Source: Chloroflexota bacterium
Lineage (GTDB): Bacteria; Chloroflexota; Anaerolineae; B4-G1; SLSP01
Direction: 5' to 3'
DNA: 11,939 nucleotides
NCBI GenBank assembly: GCA_022707665.1
Contig: JAKJAE010000059.1
Location: 1 to 11,939, forward strand
Part shown: piece by piece, positions 1 through 7,441 of the stretch
Layout: each line of letters begins with the position of its first letter
How positions within the stretch are numbered: the first letter of the stretch is position 1
Position numbers and translations under genes: made by a program
The notes under the pieces: generated by a model
Databases searched by the model: none
The model's input: the letters and a program-made list of their open reading frames with translations, nothing else
What the model was told of the DNA's origin: nothing

Positions 1-2
1 GC

Positions 3-647
3 GATGCGCGTGCGTATGGTCTGGTCTATCCGCTGGCAACCGATACGGAAGGGGTGAAGCTTGGAAAGACTGTCCGGGGCGCTGTGTGGCTTGACCCCGA
101 GAAGACCTCGCCCTACCGCTTCTACCAGTTCTGGATGAACCAGGGCGATGACGTCGTGGTCAGTTTCCTGAAGCTCTTTACGTGGCTCGATCAGGAGGCC
201 ATTGCCGACCTTGAGAGCAAGTTGGCTGAGCATCCGGAGCGTCGGGAAGCCCAGCGAAAGCTTGCCCAGGAAGTGACGCGGATGACCCATGGTGAAACGG
301 AACTGGCAAGGGCAGAGCAAGCTTCGCAAGTGCTGTTTGGTGGTGAGATCACGGGACTGAGCGTCGGTGAGATTGCCGACATCTTTGCCGGCGTGCCCTC
401 GAATGAGATACCCAGGTCACGATTTGAAGGGACTGGAGCATCCATCATCGATTTGTTGGAGGAGACGTCCCTGGTTCGGTCGAAGGGTGAAGCGCGACGG
501 CTTCTGAACAACGGTGGGGTGTATCTGAACAACATCCAGGTCACGGACGCGGCGCGTACGGTGGCGCTCGGAGATACCTTCGGGGGACAGTTTGTTGTGC
601 TCCGGAAGGGGAAGAAGCAGTATCACCTGGTGCGCCTGGTGGGGTAG
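3..647 (+). CDS. tyrS: Tyrosyl-tRNA synthetase, C-terminal part (5' end outside window)
   Basis: Cytoplasmic class I enzyme that charges tRNA-Tyr with tyrosine. Only the last 214 residues are present; the frame is open to the left edge, so the catalytic HIGH region lies upstream of the window. Visible near the left edge is KLGKT (bases 57-71), the TyrS version of the KMSKS signature, followed by WLDPEKTSPYRFYQFW, a very typical bacterial TyrS stretch. The last ~65 residues form an S4-type RNA-binding domain (from about base 447, IDLLEETSLVRSKGEARRLL, to the end). A GTG at 54 is in frame but cannot be the start, because the codons before it (ending YPLATDTEGV) continue the TyrS homology. The stop lies 39 nt before aroC on the same strand, so the two are probably co-transcribed, linking tyrosine use with aromatic synthesis. 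Identity is clear; the subtype cannot be judged without the N-terminus. Confidence 0.95.
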   Translation, partial: DARAYGLVYPLATDTEGVKLGKTVRGAVWLDPEKTSPYRFYQFWMNQGDDVVVSFLKLFTWLDQEAIADLESKLAEHPERREAQRKLAQEVTRMTHGETELARAEQASQVLFGGEITGLSVGEIADIFAGVPSNEIPRSRFEGTGASIIDLLEETSLVRSKGEARRLLNNGGVYLNNIQVTDAARTVALGDTFGGQFVVLRKGKKQYHLVRLVG

Positions 648-686
648 TGGCCGGGCGAATCGGCGAATGAGGCGGCGACGAAGGGT

Positions 687-1955
687 ATGGAGATACTAGG
701 GGGACCACTGTTCGCGGTAGCGGGAGCCGGTGAGTCACACGGTCCCGGTTACACGACCATCGTGTTTGGTTGTCCGCCAGGATTGCGCGTCAAGCGGGGG
801 GAGATCCAGCGCTATCTGGATCGCCGCCGACCTGGCGGGAACCGGCACGGCACGCCGAGGCGCGAAGGCGATCAGGTCCTTCTCCTGTCGGGGTTGTACG
901 ACGATAGCCTCGACCGCTTGCTCGCCGGACCCGAGATCGTGACGACCACGGATGGGGGCAACGACCGGGCGTGCTCCTATGAAGAAGGAGTGACGACGGG
1001 TGAGCCGATTGCTGCGCTGGTGCTCTCGTCCGGGACTCGGTCCTCTGACTACACACAGTTTGCTGGACCACGGGGTGAGGCACGTCCTGGCCATGCAGAC
1101 CTTGTCAAGCACTACCAGTCCCGAGGCACGGTGGATCCTCGAGGGGGCGGGCGATCCAGCTATCGATCGACGATATCGGACGTGATCGGTGGTTCGATCG
1201 CCAGGATCTTCCTGGAGGCGCAGTTTAGGACGGTGTTCCTTTCATCGGTAGCGCAGGTCGGGAGACTGCGTGCGACGCGAAGCCTGGCGGATGTGGTCGA
1301 GTCCCTCGTGGTCGAGTATACCCAAGCTGGAGCCGTTCCGGTGGATCACCTCCGGACGCTTGAGGCTGACATCCACAGCGCTGCTATTCCGACGATCGAT
1401 CCAGATTTTGCGGAGCAGGCAGCAGAGGCCATCGAGGCAGCTCGTGCGGACGGTGATTCACTTGGGTCGATGGTCGAGGCCGTTGCTGTCAACGTCCCGC
1501 CGCTGGCAGGCGCGCCGCTTTACCAGAGCCTGAAGCTGCGGCTGATGGGCGCGCTCGGCGGCCTTAACGCGGCGCAGTCGTGCGAGGTGGGTGACGGAAT
1601 AGCGGTTGTCACCCGTCACGGTAGTGAGAACAACGATCCGATACGCAGCACCGGCTACCAGACCAACCACCACGGTGGGCTTCTGGGAGGTATTACGACG
1701 GGCATGCCGCTCGTCTGTCGGGTTGGATTCAAGCCAACCTCGTCGATACTCGTGCCACAGGCATCGGTGCGCAAGGACCTCACCGAGATCGATTTCGAGC
1801 TGCGGAAGGGACGTCACGATCCGTGTGTCGGTGTTCGGGCGGGCGTCACGCTGGAGTCGCGGATGGCCATCGAGTTGTTGAACGCGGTCTTGATGCATCA
1901 GGCGATGTCGCTGGACCCAACCACCGTGGCGGATCACACTTTCCGACTCTTCTAG
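687..1955 (+). CDS. aroC: Chorismate synthase, divergent form with an insert
   Basis: Converts 5-enolpyruvylshikimate-3-phosphate to chorismate, the last common step to aromatic amino acids; the family needs reduced FMN. The 422-residue protein shows GESHG (15-19, His18), RPGHAD (133-138, His136), RGGGRSS (152-158), GSENNDPI (312-319), NHHGGLLGGI (327-336), KPTSSI (349-354) and GRHDPCVGVRA (375-385), all expected chorismate synthase motifs including both active-site histidines. Two things are unusual. About 27 extra residues lie between LLSGL (66-70) and GVTTGEPIA (101-109), where most family members have only a short turn. The stretch after RGGGRSS reads YRSTISDVIGGSIA instead of the usual ARETA...-AAGAIA. 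ATG 687 is chosen because it puts the GESHG motif at the normal distance from the N-terminus; the upstream Shine-Dalgarno is weak (GAGG at 669-672 or AAGG just before the start). It is followed by aroKB after 21 nt. Confidence 0.94.
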   Translation: MEILGGPLFAVAGAGESHGPGYTTIVFGCPPGLRVKRGEIQRYLDRRRPGGNRHGTPRREGDQVLLLSGLYDDSLDRLLAGPEIVTTTDGGNDRACSYEEGVTTGEPIAALVLSSGTRSSDYTQFAGPRGEARPGHADLVKHYQSRGTVDPRGGGRSSYRSTISDVIGGSIARIFLEAQFRTVFLSSVAQVGRLRATRSLADVVESLVVEYTQAGAVPVDHLRTLEADIHSAAIPTIDPDFAEQAAEAIEAARADGDSLGSMVEAVAVNVPPLAGAPLYQSLKLRLMGALGGLNAAQSCEVGDGIAVVTRHGSENNDPIRSTGYQTNHHGGLLGGITTGMPLVCRVGFKPTSSILVPQASVRKDLTEIDFELRKGRHDPCVGVRAGVTLESRMAIELLNAVLMHQAMSLDPTTVADHTFRLF

Positions 1956-1976
1956 CGCTTCTGAGAGAACCAAGTT

Positions 1977-3560
1977 ATGCGCAACCTGGTATTGACAGGG
2001 TTCATGGGAACCGGGAAGACGAGCGTCGGGCGCGCTGTTGCACTCCGGCTGGGGCGCCCCTTTGTGGACATGGACGAGGAGATCGAGGTCCGGACGGGGA
2101 AAACCATCTCGCGCATCTTTGCCGAAGATGGGGAAGCTGCGTTTCGGACTCTGGAGGCGGCGCTTTGCCGTGAGCTGGGCGCTCGCCGGGGAGTCGTGGT
2201 GGCGACTGGGGGTGGTGCTCTTGTCGACCCAGTCAATCGGGCGTGCTTCGCTGCGTCTTCGACGCTGGTCTGCTTGCAGGCAAGTGCGGTGACCCTGGCC
2301 AGCCGGGTGCATGGTGGAGAAGACCGTCCGCTCCTGAGTGCCGGAGATACCGGTGCAGACATCGCGCGTCTGTTGGCGGCTCGGCGCGCAGCCTATACTT
2401 CGATACCCTGGCAGATCGACACAACGGAGCAGGCGCTTGAGGATGTTGTCGATGCGGTGGTAGCGCTTGCTGATGTCCACACACTGCCCATTGCTCACCC
2501 CGCAGGGGCATACGATATTCACATTGGTCACGACACGCTGAAGTACCTTGGTGGGGCCATACGTGCGGCGGGTATACCCGAGGGCTCGCGTGTCGCAATC
2601 GTCACCAACGACGTTGTCGCGCCGTTGTGGGGCGATGCTGTGGGCGATGCTCTTAGGGCGGCAGGCTTCCGGCCAGTCATGTGTGTTCTACCGGATGGTG
2701 AGGCACACAAGACGCTCGAGACTGTGCAATTACTGTACGGCGCATTGGTCCAGGCGGATCTCAACCGTCATGACACCGTGTTGGCACTGGGCGGTGGGGT
2801 AACCGGGGACATAGCAGGGTTCGCGGCTGCGACCTATATGCGCGGGGTGCGCTTAGTGCAGGTGCCGACGTCCCTTTTGGCGATGACCGATGCCAGCGTC
2901 GGCGCCAAGACCGGGGTGGACCTACCCCAGGGGAAGAATCTCGTTGGAGCCTTTAAGCAGCCTGAGCTCGTGTTTGTCGATATGGCAGTTCTGGAGACGC
3001 TGCCAGCCGCAGAGGTGCGTTCAGGGCTTGCCGAAGTGATCAAGCACGGTCTGATCGGTGATTCTGACCTGTTTGAGGCGCTGGCTGGAACCATCCCGGC
3101 CGACGCACGAGCGATCGGGGCAGACCTACTTGCCCGGTCGATCCAGGTCAAGATCAACATCGTGCAGGAGGACCCATGGGAGAGCGGTCGCCGGGCTGTC
3201 TTGAACCTCGGTCACACGGTTGGCCACGCACTGGAGCTATTGAGTGGTTACCAGTTGCGCCACGGTGAGGCCGTGGCGATTGGCATGGTTGCGTCTGCGC
3301 GCATCGCTGAACGGATGTGGCGCACTGGCGAGGGGTTGAGCGATCGGGTGATAAACCTATTGAGCGCGATGGGCCTGCCAGTGATGTGCCCACCCTGGCC
3401 TGTAAGCGAGATCTGGGAGGCGATGCGCCACGACAAGAAACGCCAGCGAGCGCGGTTGCGCTGGGTCTTGCCCAGAGCCATTGGTCGGGTCGAGCTCTGT
3501 GACGACGTTCCGGAGGCTTTGGTTACCGATGTACTCCTGGAGCTGGGCGCGCATGCATAG
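1977..3560 (+). CDS. aroKB: Bifunctional shikimate kinase / 3-dehydroquinate synthase fusion
   Basis: Two shikimate-pathway enzymes in one 527-residue chain. Residues 1-165 are shikimate kinase: P-loop GFMGTGKT (8-15), DMDEE with shikimate-binding Asp33, Arg57 in FRTLE, GGG (78-80), lid DRPLL (Arg117) and Arg137. Residues ~172-527 are 3-dehydroquinate synthase (NAD and divalent metal dependent): [11 protein letters not shown] (238-248), [11 protein letters not shown] (272-282), [19 protein letters not shown] (297-315), with metal ligands expected at Glu353 (AEVIKHG), His413 (NLGHTVGH) and His429 ([11 protein letters not shown]). The 16-residue spacing of the two histidines equals that of the well-studied fungal enzyme. 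Both halves keep their key residues, so both are probably active. The enzymes act at steps 2 (AroB) and 5 (AroK), so the fusion does not channel a direct product. AroKB fusions are known, for example in Thermotoga. The start at ATG 1977 places the P-loop at residue 8, as usual; the SD is weak (GAGAG 1963-1967). Confidence 0.96.
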   Translation: MRNLVLTGFMGTGKTSVGRAVALRLGRPFVDMDEEIEVRTGKTISRIFAEDGEAAFRTLEAALCRELGARRGVVVATGGGALVDPVNRACFAASSTLVCLQASAVTLASRVHGGEDRPLLSAGDTGADIARLLAARRAAYTSIPWQIDTTEQALEDVVDAVVALADVHTLPIAHPAGAYDIHIGHDTLKYLGGAIRAAGIPEGSRVAIVTNDVVAPLWGDAVGDALRAAGFRPVMCVLPDGEAHKTLETVQLLYGALVQADLNRHDTVLALGGGVTGDIAGFAAATYMRGVRLVQVPTSLLAMTDASVGAKTGVDLPQGKNLVGAFKQPELVFVDMAVLETLPAAEVRSGLAEVIKHGLIGDSDLFEALAGTIPADARAIGADLLARSIQVKINIVQEDPWESGRRAVLNLGHTVGHALELLSGYQLRHGEAVAIGMVASARIAERMWRTGEGLSDRVINLLSAMGLPVMCPPWPVSEIWEAMRHDKKRQRARLRWVLPRAIGRVELCDDVPEALVTDVLLELGAHA

Positions 3561-3595
3561 CGGTACCGGCGGCAGCGTCGGTAGAGAGGGTGCAA

Positions 3596-4099
3596 ATGGC
3601 TAGACCTTACCAGATTCTGGTCCTCCATGGTCCGAACCTGAACCTGCTGGGACGCCGGGAGCCCGGCACCTATGGCATGGTGACATTGAGCGAGATCAAC
3701 TCGCGGCTCCAGGCTCTTGCGGGTGAGCGCAGTGTCGAGTTGCGAATCATCCAGGCCAACGGCGAGGGCGCGCTGATCGATGCACTGCACGACGCGATGG
3801 ATTGGGCGGACGGTGTGTTAATCAACCCTGCTGGATACACGCATACCAGCGTAGCGCTGCGGGATGCGGTGGCGGCGGTCAACCTTCCAGCCGTCGAGGT
3901 CCATCTTTCCAATGTGCACGCGCGTGAAACCTTCCGCCACACCTCTCTGGTTGCCCCCGTCTGTGTAGGGCAGATCAGTGGATTCGGCTGGCGCAGTTAC
4001 CTGCTAGGCCTGACCGCGCTCCTGGACGTCATTCGTGAGCGTGTAGATGGGGAAATGCGCCGCCTGGGCGCCACCGGGGAGTCAACGGATGAAGGCTGA
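3596..4099 (+). CDS. aroQ: Type II 3-dehydroquinate dehydratase
   Basis: Dehydrates 3-dehydroquinate to 3-dehydroshikimate, the step after the AroB half of its upstream neighbour. The protein is 167 residues, slightly longer than the usual ~145-150 because of a C-terminal tail. Motifs: [20 protein letters not shown] (8-27, catalytic Tyr26 and Arg20), [10 protein letters not shown] (53-62), [10 protein letters not shown] (76-85, His83), [11 protein letters not shown] (101-111, His103) and Arg114. The Q-N-EG loop has Gly where His is common (QANGEG). The start is ATG 3596, not the in-frame GTG at 3590: GAGAGGG (3584-3590) sits 5 nt before the ATG and overlaps that GTG, which is ideal spacing for an SD. 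The end overlaps the next gene's start by 11 nt, indicating a tight operon and likely coupled translation. Confidence 0.95.
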   Translation: MARPYQILVLHGPNLNLLGRREPGTYGMVTLSEINSRLQALAGERSVELRIIQANGEGALIDALHDAMDWADGVLINPAGYTHTSVALRDAVAAVNLPAVEVHLSNVHARETFRHTSLVAPVCVGQISGFGWRSYLLGLTALLDVIRERVDGEMRRLGATGESTDEG

Positions 4100-5255
4100 A
4101 CGTCTGGCGATGCTTCCCCCCTATCCCTTTGCGCTCTGGTCAGCTCAGGTGGCGCAGGTCGAGCGGCGTGGCGTGGACGTGATCAGGCTGGACATCGGGA
4201 ATCCCGATCTGGCACCGCCCGATGCGGTCATTGAGTCGCTATGCGAGTCCGCGCGCGTCCCGGGAAACCATGGCTATGGCGGGTACCGGGGGCTAGGGGC
4301 TCTGCGCCACGCGATCGCTGGCTACTATGAGCGCCGGTTCGGGGTCGTGTTGGACTCCGACGTCGAGGTCCTGCCACTCATTGGCTCAAAGGAGGGAATC
4401 GTTAACCTGGCGCTGGCAACTCTGAATCCGGGCGACGTCGTTCTGGTACCGGATCCCGGCTATGCGCCCTATGCCATGGGAGCGATGCTGGCAGGCGCCG
4501 AGGTGGTGACGCTACCACTGCTCTCCGAGCACGGTTTCCTGCCGCGTCTCGATACCATTCCCGATGCGATCACGGCACGGGCGAAGCTGATGTGGCTGAA
4601 CTACCCGAACAACCCTACGGGTGCCGTGGCTGACCTGGGCTTTTTGGCGGACGCGGTGGCCTTTGGACGAGACCATGGGATTCTCATTGCCCATGATGCC
4701 CCTTACTGCGACGTGGCGTACGATGGGTACATCGCGCCCAGTATTCTTGAGATCGATGGTGCGATGGACGTCGCAGTGGAGTTCAACTCGCTGTCGAAAA
4801 CGTACAACATGGCGGGCTGGCGTATCGGCATGGCCGTGGGCAATCGCGGAGCGATAGGGGCGCTGGCCCAGGTCAAGTCAAACGTGGATTCCGGGCTGTT
4901 CCACCCGCTTCAGGAAGCTGCGATCTGCGCACTGGCCACCGCGCCTGCCTGGGTCGAGGCGCGCAATGCGATCTACCGAGAGCGCTTGCGGATCCTGGTG
5001 GATGGATTGCTCGGGATGGGGATCGTCGCTCCGATGCCGAGGGCGGCGCTGTATCTCTGGGTACCGGTGCATGAGACCCCGGGGACCGGGCCAGACGGCC
5101 TGGCGACGATGTGGTTGGAGGAAGCCGGCGTCGCCGTGGCGCCCGGTGCCTTCTTTGGCCCGTCCGGGGCTGGCTATGTCCGGATCTCAGCCACGGCGCC
5201 GACGGAGCGTATCCACGAGGCGGTGGCGAGGCTCCGGGCGGTGATGAAGGTCTAG
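4089..5255 (+). CDS. PLP-dependent aminotransferase, LL-diaminopimelate aminotransferase-like family
   Basis: Fold-type I PLP enzyme of 388 residues. Motifs: LPPYPFA (9-15), [11 protein letters not shown] (34-44), [19 protein letters not shown] (62-80), GSKEG (99-103), NYPNNPTGA (171-179), HDAPY (202-206), Schiff-base Lys237 in [20 protein letters not shown] (264-269) and GYVRIS with the carboxylate-binding Arg (near 365). The layout and the [16 protein letters not shown] start are characteristic of the DapL/alanine-type group. ATG 4089 is chosen: GGGGAG (4075-4080) is 8 nt upstream, and an in-frame GTG at 4047 would add 14 residues with no family resemblance inside aroQ. It overlaps aroQ by 11 nt. 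By sequence it could make LL-diaminopimelate for lysine and peptidoglycan; by position, last in an aromatic operon headed by tyrS, it could be an aromatic or prephenate aminotransferase. The sequence alone does not settle this, so no symbol is given. Confidence 0.88.
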   Translation: MKAERLAMLPPYPFALWSAQVAQVERRGVDVIRLDIGNPDLAPPDAVIESLCESARVPGNHGYGGYRGLGALRHAIAGYYERRFGVVLDSDVEVLPLIGSKEGIVNLALATLNPGDVVLVPDPGYAPYAMGAMLAGAEVVTLPLLSEHGFLPRLDTIPDAITARAKLMWLNYPNNPTGAVADLGFLADAVAFGRDHGILIAHDAPYCDVAYDGYIAPSILEIDGAMDVAVEFNSLSKTYNMAGWRIGMAVGNRGAIGALAQVKSNVDSGLFHPLQEAAICALATAPAWVEARNAIYRERLRILVDGLLGMGIVAPMPRAALYLWVPVHETPGTGPDGLATMWLEEAGVAVAPGAFFGPSGAGYVRISATAPTERIHEAVARLRAVMKV

Positions 5256-6061
5256 CGCATCGCTCCGGGCAGAATCAGCTCGGCGTAGGGCACGTTCCAC
5301 ACGATAGGATGACTCAGACGGTGGCCGGTGTAGCCATCCTCTCCATAGGTCGTGCCGTGGTCAGAACAGATGATCAGCAGACTGGGCCCACGGCGGCGAA
5401 GTGCGGCGAAGAGCGTGGGCAGGTGCTGGTCAACGTAGGCCAGCGCGGCGGTGTGTGTCTGGAGGTTGTCCTCCTTTGCGCCGGGCAGGAAGAAGTGGTT
5501 AGGGGGATGGATCGCTGAGATGTTGAGGAACAGAAACATCCGGCGCCCTGGTGGCGTCTCGTCGAGGCGGTCTGCTGCAAGACGTACCTGGAATTCCGTG
5601 GATCGCCGGCCGCTCACGCCCATGTCCGGGCTCCAATGGCTTTCGGCAAAGTAACCCGGAAGGACCTGCCCCAGTGGGCTCTGCTTGTCAAAGAAGTTGA
5701 CGCCCCCGATGCAGAGCGTGTGATATCCAGCCTTTGCCAGTCCCGAGACGATGTCCGGTGTGTCGAAGACGTACGTCTCTGGCGTTGTCGTCCCACTTCC
5801 CGGAAAGCGGACAGCAAACAGGCGCGGATGGCGCCCGGGGAGGGCTGGTGTGGGCAGGTATCCGGCGAAGAAGGCTTGATGCGCAGCGTAGGTGAAGTTG
5901 CCCGGCGTGTGTCGCATCTCCCATTGGCCATTGGGCAGAATTGCCGCGAGGTTGGGTGTCCGCCCAGCCCGGAGGGCATCGCGCGCGACGTCGTAACGGA
6001 GCGTGTCGAGCACCACGAAAGCGATGTCGTAGTGACCTACGATGTAGTTGGCGTTGATCAT
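5252..6061 (-). CDS. Sulfatase-like alkaline-phosphatase-superfamily hydrolase (STM4013-like)
   Basis: A 269-residue cytoplasmic protein (no signal peptide) of the alkaline phosphatase superfamily. Metal-site residues fit the fold: Asp19 in VVLDTLRYD, Asp234-His235 in ICSDHGTTYGEDG and His247 in GHRLSHP. The expected nucleophile position is Thr57 in NFTYAAHQAFFAGYLP; the [C/S]-x-P-S-R sulfatase signature is absent, so true formylglycine sulfatase activity is unlikely and a phosphomonoester, phosphodiester or phospho-transfer reaction is more plausible. The opening (IVGHYDIAFVVLDTLRYDVA) and the AHQAFFAG region resemble, from memory, the STM4013/SEN3800 'sulfatase' family, normally found beside radical SAM genes; none are present here. 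It begins 21 nt after the MFS stop in the same direction. The AGGAGG (6084-6079) is 17 nt from this ATG and seems to serve a short leader ORF instead. An in-frame TAG at 6085-6083 rules out any earlier start. The substrate is unknown. Confidence 0.85.
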   Translation of the reverse strand: MINANYIVGHYDIAFVVLDTLRYDVARDALRAGRTPNLAAILPNGQWEMRHTPGNFTYAAHQAFFAGYLPTPALPGRHPRLFAVRFPGSGTTTPETYVFDTPDIVSGLAKAGYHTLCIGGVNFFDKQSPLGQVLPGYFAESHWSPDMGVSGRRSTEFQVRLAADRLDETPPGRRMFLFLNISAIHPPNHFFLPGAKEDNLQTHTAALAYVDQHLPTLFAALRRRGPSLLIICSDHGTTYGEDGYTGHRLSHPIVWNVPYAELILPGAMR

Positions 6062-6072
6062 CCTGTGACCAT
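6058..6072 (-). other. Possible 4-codon leader ORF (M-V-T-G) coupled to the hydrolase
   Basis: On the - strand AGGAGG (6084-6079) is followed after exactly 6 nt by ATG (6072-6070), then GTC ACA GGA TGA. The TGA overlaps the ATG of the hydrolase gene at 6061 (ATGA), the classical geometry for termination-reinitiation. The hydrolase ATG itself lies 17 nt from the SD, too far for direct use, with only a weak CAGG next to it. This is seen in the sequence; translation of the leader is an inference. Confidence 0.4.
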
Positions 6073-6082
6073 CCCGTGCCTC

Positions 6083-7291
6083 CTAGTCCCCGGCAACCAC
6101 CGCTGCCTGCCGGGCGGGTTTTGGCGGCGCCTGCATACTCAATGCGAAGGGTATTGACAGAAGGATGAGACCTGCCGTACCAAGGAAGATCCCCGAATAT
6201 CCAATCACCGGCAAGAGTAGGCCTGCGACGAGGGGCATGGCGACTGAGGTAACGTGGTTGATACTGATGCCAGCGCTGAGGGTCGGAGTCAACTCCTCAG
6301 GCGGCGCGAAGCGATAGACGTAGGTGTCCAGGCCGATTTCCAGGATGACGAGGAGCTTGATGGCGAGCAGCAATACGGTGAGGAACGCGACGTTGCTGCT
6401 GCTGGCGAAGCCAACACAACCCAGGACCAGCAGGGCGTAACTCGTGGTGAGCACTATGCGCTCGCCATAGCGATCTAGGAGCCGGCCCAGGTAGGGCGAG
6501 CCAATCAGGTTGATCATGCTGCTCAGCGTAAGGATCAGGCTGATCTGCTGCACCTGCATGCCATACGTCTGCACGAGCACCAGCGTGCCGAACGTGTTGA
6601 GCACCTGCTTCCGGGATCCCTGGAAGAAGGTCAGGACGTAATAGAGCCAGTATTGCCTCTTGAGTAACATCCGGGGAGGCACCTCGTCCGTGGCACCGGC
6701 AGAAGGCGGTATGCGGAGGACGAGGAGCCCGGCGATCACAAACAGGACTGCCCCCACAATGAAGTAGGCCGACAGCGGTGTCTGCGCGGCGATCACTGAG
6801 ATGAGTGCCAGCGCACCCATGCCCACGATGGCAGCCAGTGAACCGATGCCGTTGAGCGTTCCCATCACACTGCCGGTCTTGCCCCTGGGACTGAGCGATA
6901 GCGCGAGCGAGGAGTTGAGCGGCATCCACATATGCAAGCCCAGACTGGCGAGGACGGCGACAGCAAGGAGTCCAGTGTAGGAATGGACGCCGGCATAGAG
7001 ACCATAGCCGACGCCGGCTAGGACAAGCGACACAGCCGTGCGATAGGAGAGGGGGAGACGCATCGTCAGCGCGGCGATGAAGATCAGGATCAGGCCGGGG
7101 ATCTCGCGGATGCCCTCCAACCACAGGACCTGGTCACCACTGAGACCTTGGGTCTCCACGAAGAAGTTTGTGGTGGCGGCGTCAAGGAGTCCTTGCCCGA
7201 ACCGCTGCATGAAGGATGAGGCGGCCAAGAAGATCAGGCTTGTGGTCCAGACCGACGCGTCGAGTCGAAGCTGCTGGGAGAGTCGCTTCAT
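6083..7291 (-). CDS. Major facilitator superfamily transporter, 12 predicted helices
   Basis: A 402-residue inner-membrane protein with hydrophobic segments along its whole length in an MFS-like 6+6 pattern. A charged central loop (about residues 197-213, IPPSAGATDEVPPRMLLKR) separates the halves. Recognisable features include an RxxxxLSPRGKTGSVMG-like loop around residues 131-146 and LLDRYGERIVL in the second half, where MFS proteins carry the D-R-x-G type loop between helices 8 and 9. The N-terminus is basic and cytoplasmic (MKRLSQQLRLD). The start at ATG 7291 has GAGGT 6-8 nt upstream. It probably forms an operon with the hydrolase 21 nt downstream, which hints at a shared substrate (for example uptake or export of a phosphorylated or sulfated metabolite), but nothing in the sequence names that substrate. 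Confidence 0.88.
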   Translation of the reverse strand: MKRLSQQLRLDASVWTTSLIFLAASSFMQRFGQGLLDAATTNFFVETQGLSGDQVLWLEGIREIPGLILIFIAALTMRLPLSYRTAVSLVLAGVGYGLYAGVHSYTGLLAVAVLASLGLHMWMPLNSSLALSLSPRGKTGSVMGTLNGIGSLAAIVGMGALALISVIAAQTPLSAYFIVGAVLFVIAGLLVLRIPPSAGATDEVPPRMLLKRQYWLYYVLTFFQGSRKQVLNTFGTLVLVQTYGMQVQQISLILTLSSMINLIGSPYLGRLLDRYGERIVLTTSYALLVLGCVGFASSSNVAFLTVLLLAIKLLVILEIGLDTYVYRFAPPEELTPTLSAGISINHVTSVAMPLVAGLLLPVIGYSGIFLGTAGLILLSIPFALSMQAPPKPARQAAVVAGD

Positions 7292-7308
7292 CCACTACCT
7301 CAAGCAAT

Positions 7309-7334
7309 GCGGGGCGCAGTAACTTGCGCCCCGC
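7309..7334. other. Perfect 10-bp GC-rich hairpin in the leader of the MFS gene
   Basis: GCGGGGCGCA (7309-7318), loop GTAACT, TGCGCCCCGC (7325-7334). It starts 18 nt upstream of the MFS ATG and lies about 108 nt after the DUF3105 stop. No T-run follows on either strand, so it is not a standard intrinsic terminator. It could be an attenuator or RNA-stability element between the two genes, a partial terminator for the broken upstream gene, or an operator. Confidence 0.6.
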
Positions 7335-7441
7335 CATGCGAATTCCCTCGGGATATGAGGCCAGTCTATCCGGGAATCGCCAGAATGCAACTAACGCCAG
7401 GGCTGATGTGTTCCCTCACAACCCTCCCGAGGATTCCCCGG

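Noticed and set aside
54..56. GTG as the start of a 197-residue protein
   Set aside because: The TyrS frame is open to the left edge and codons 3-53 continue the family sequence, so this is an internal valine.
1458..2531. 357-codon open frame on the - strand
   Set aside because: It is antisense to aroC and aroKB, which are clear by motifs; its translation resembles no family and is a GC-driven shadow.
3590..3592. GTG as an alternative aroQ start
   Set aside because: It overlaps the SD sequence GAGAGGG; ATG 3596 has the right spacing and fits the family N-terminus.
4047..4049. Upstream GTG start for the aminotransferase
   Set aside because: It would add 14 residues without family resemblance, deep inside aroQ; ATG 4089 has a good SD.
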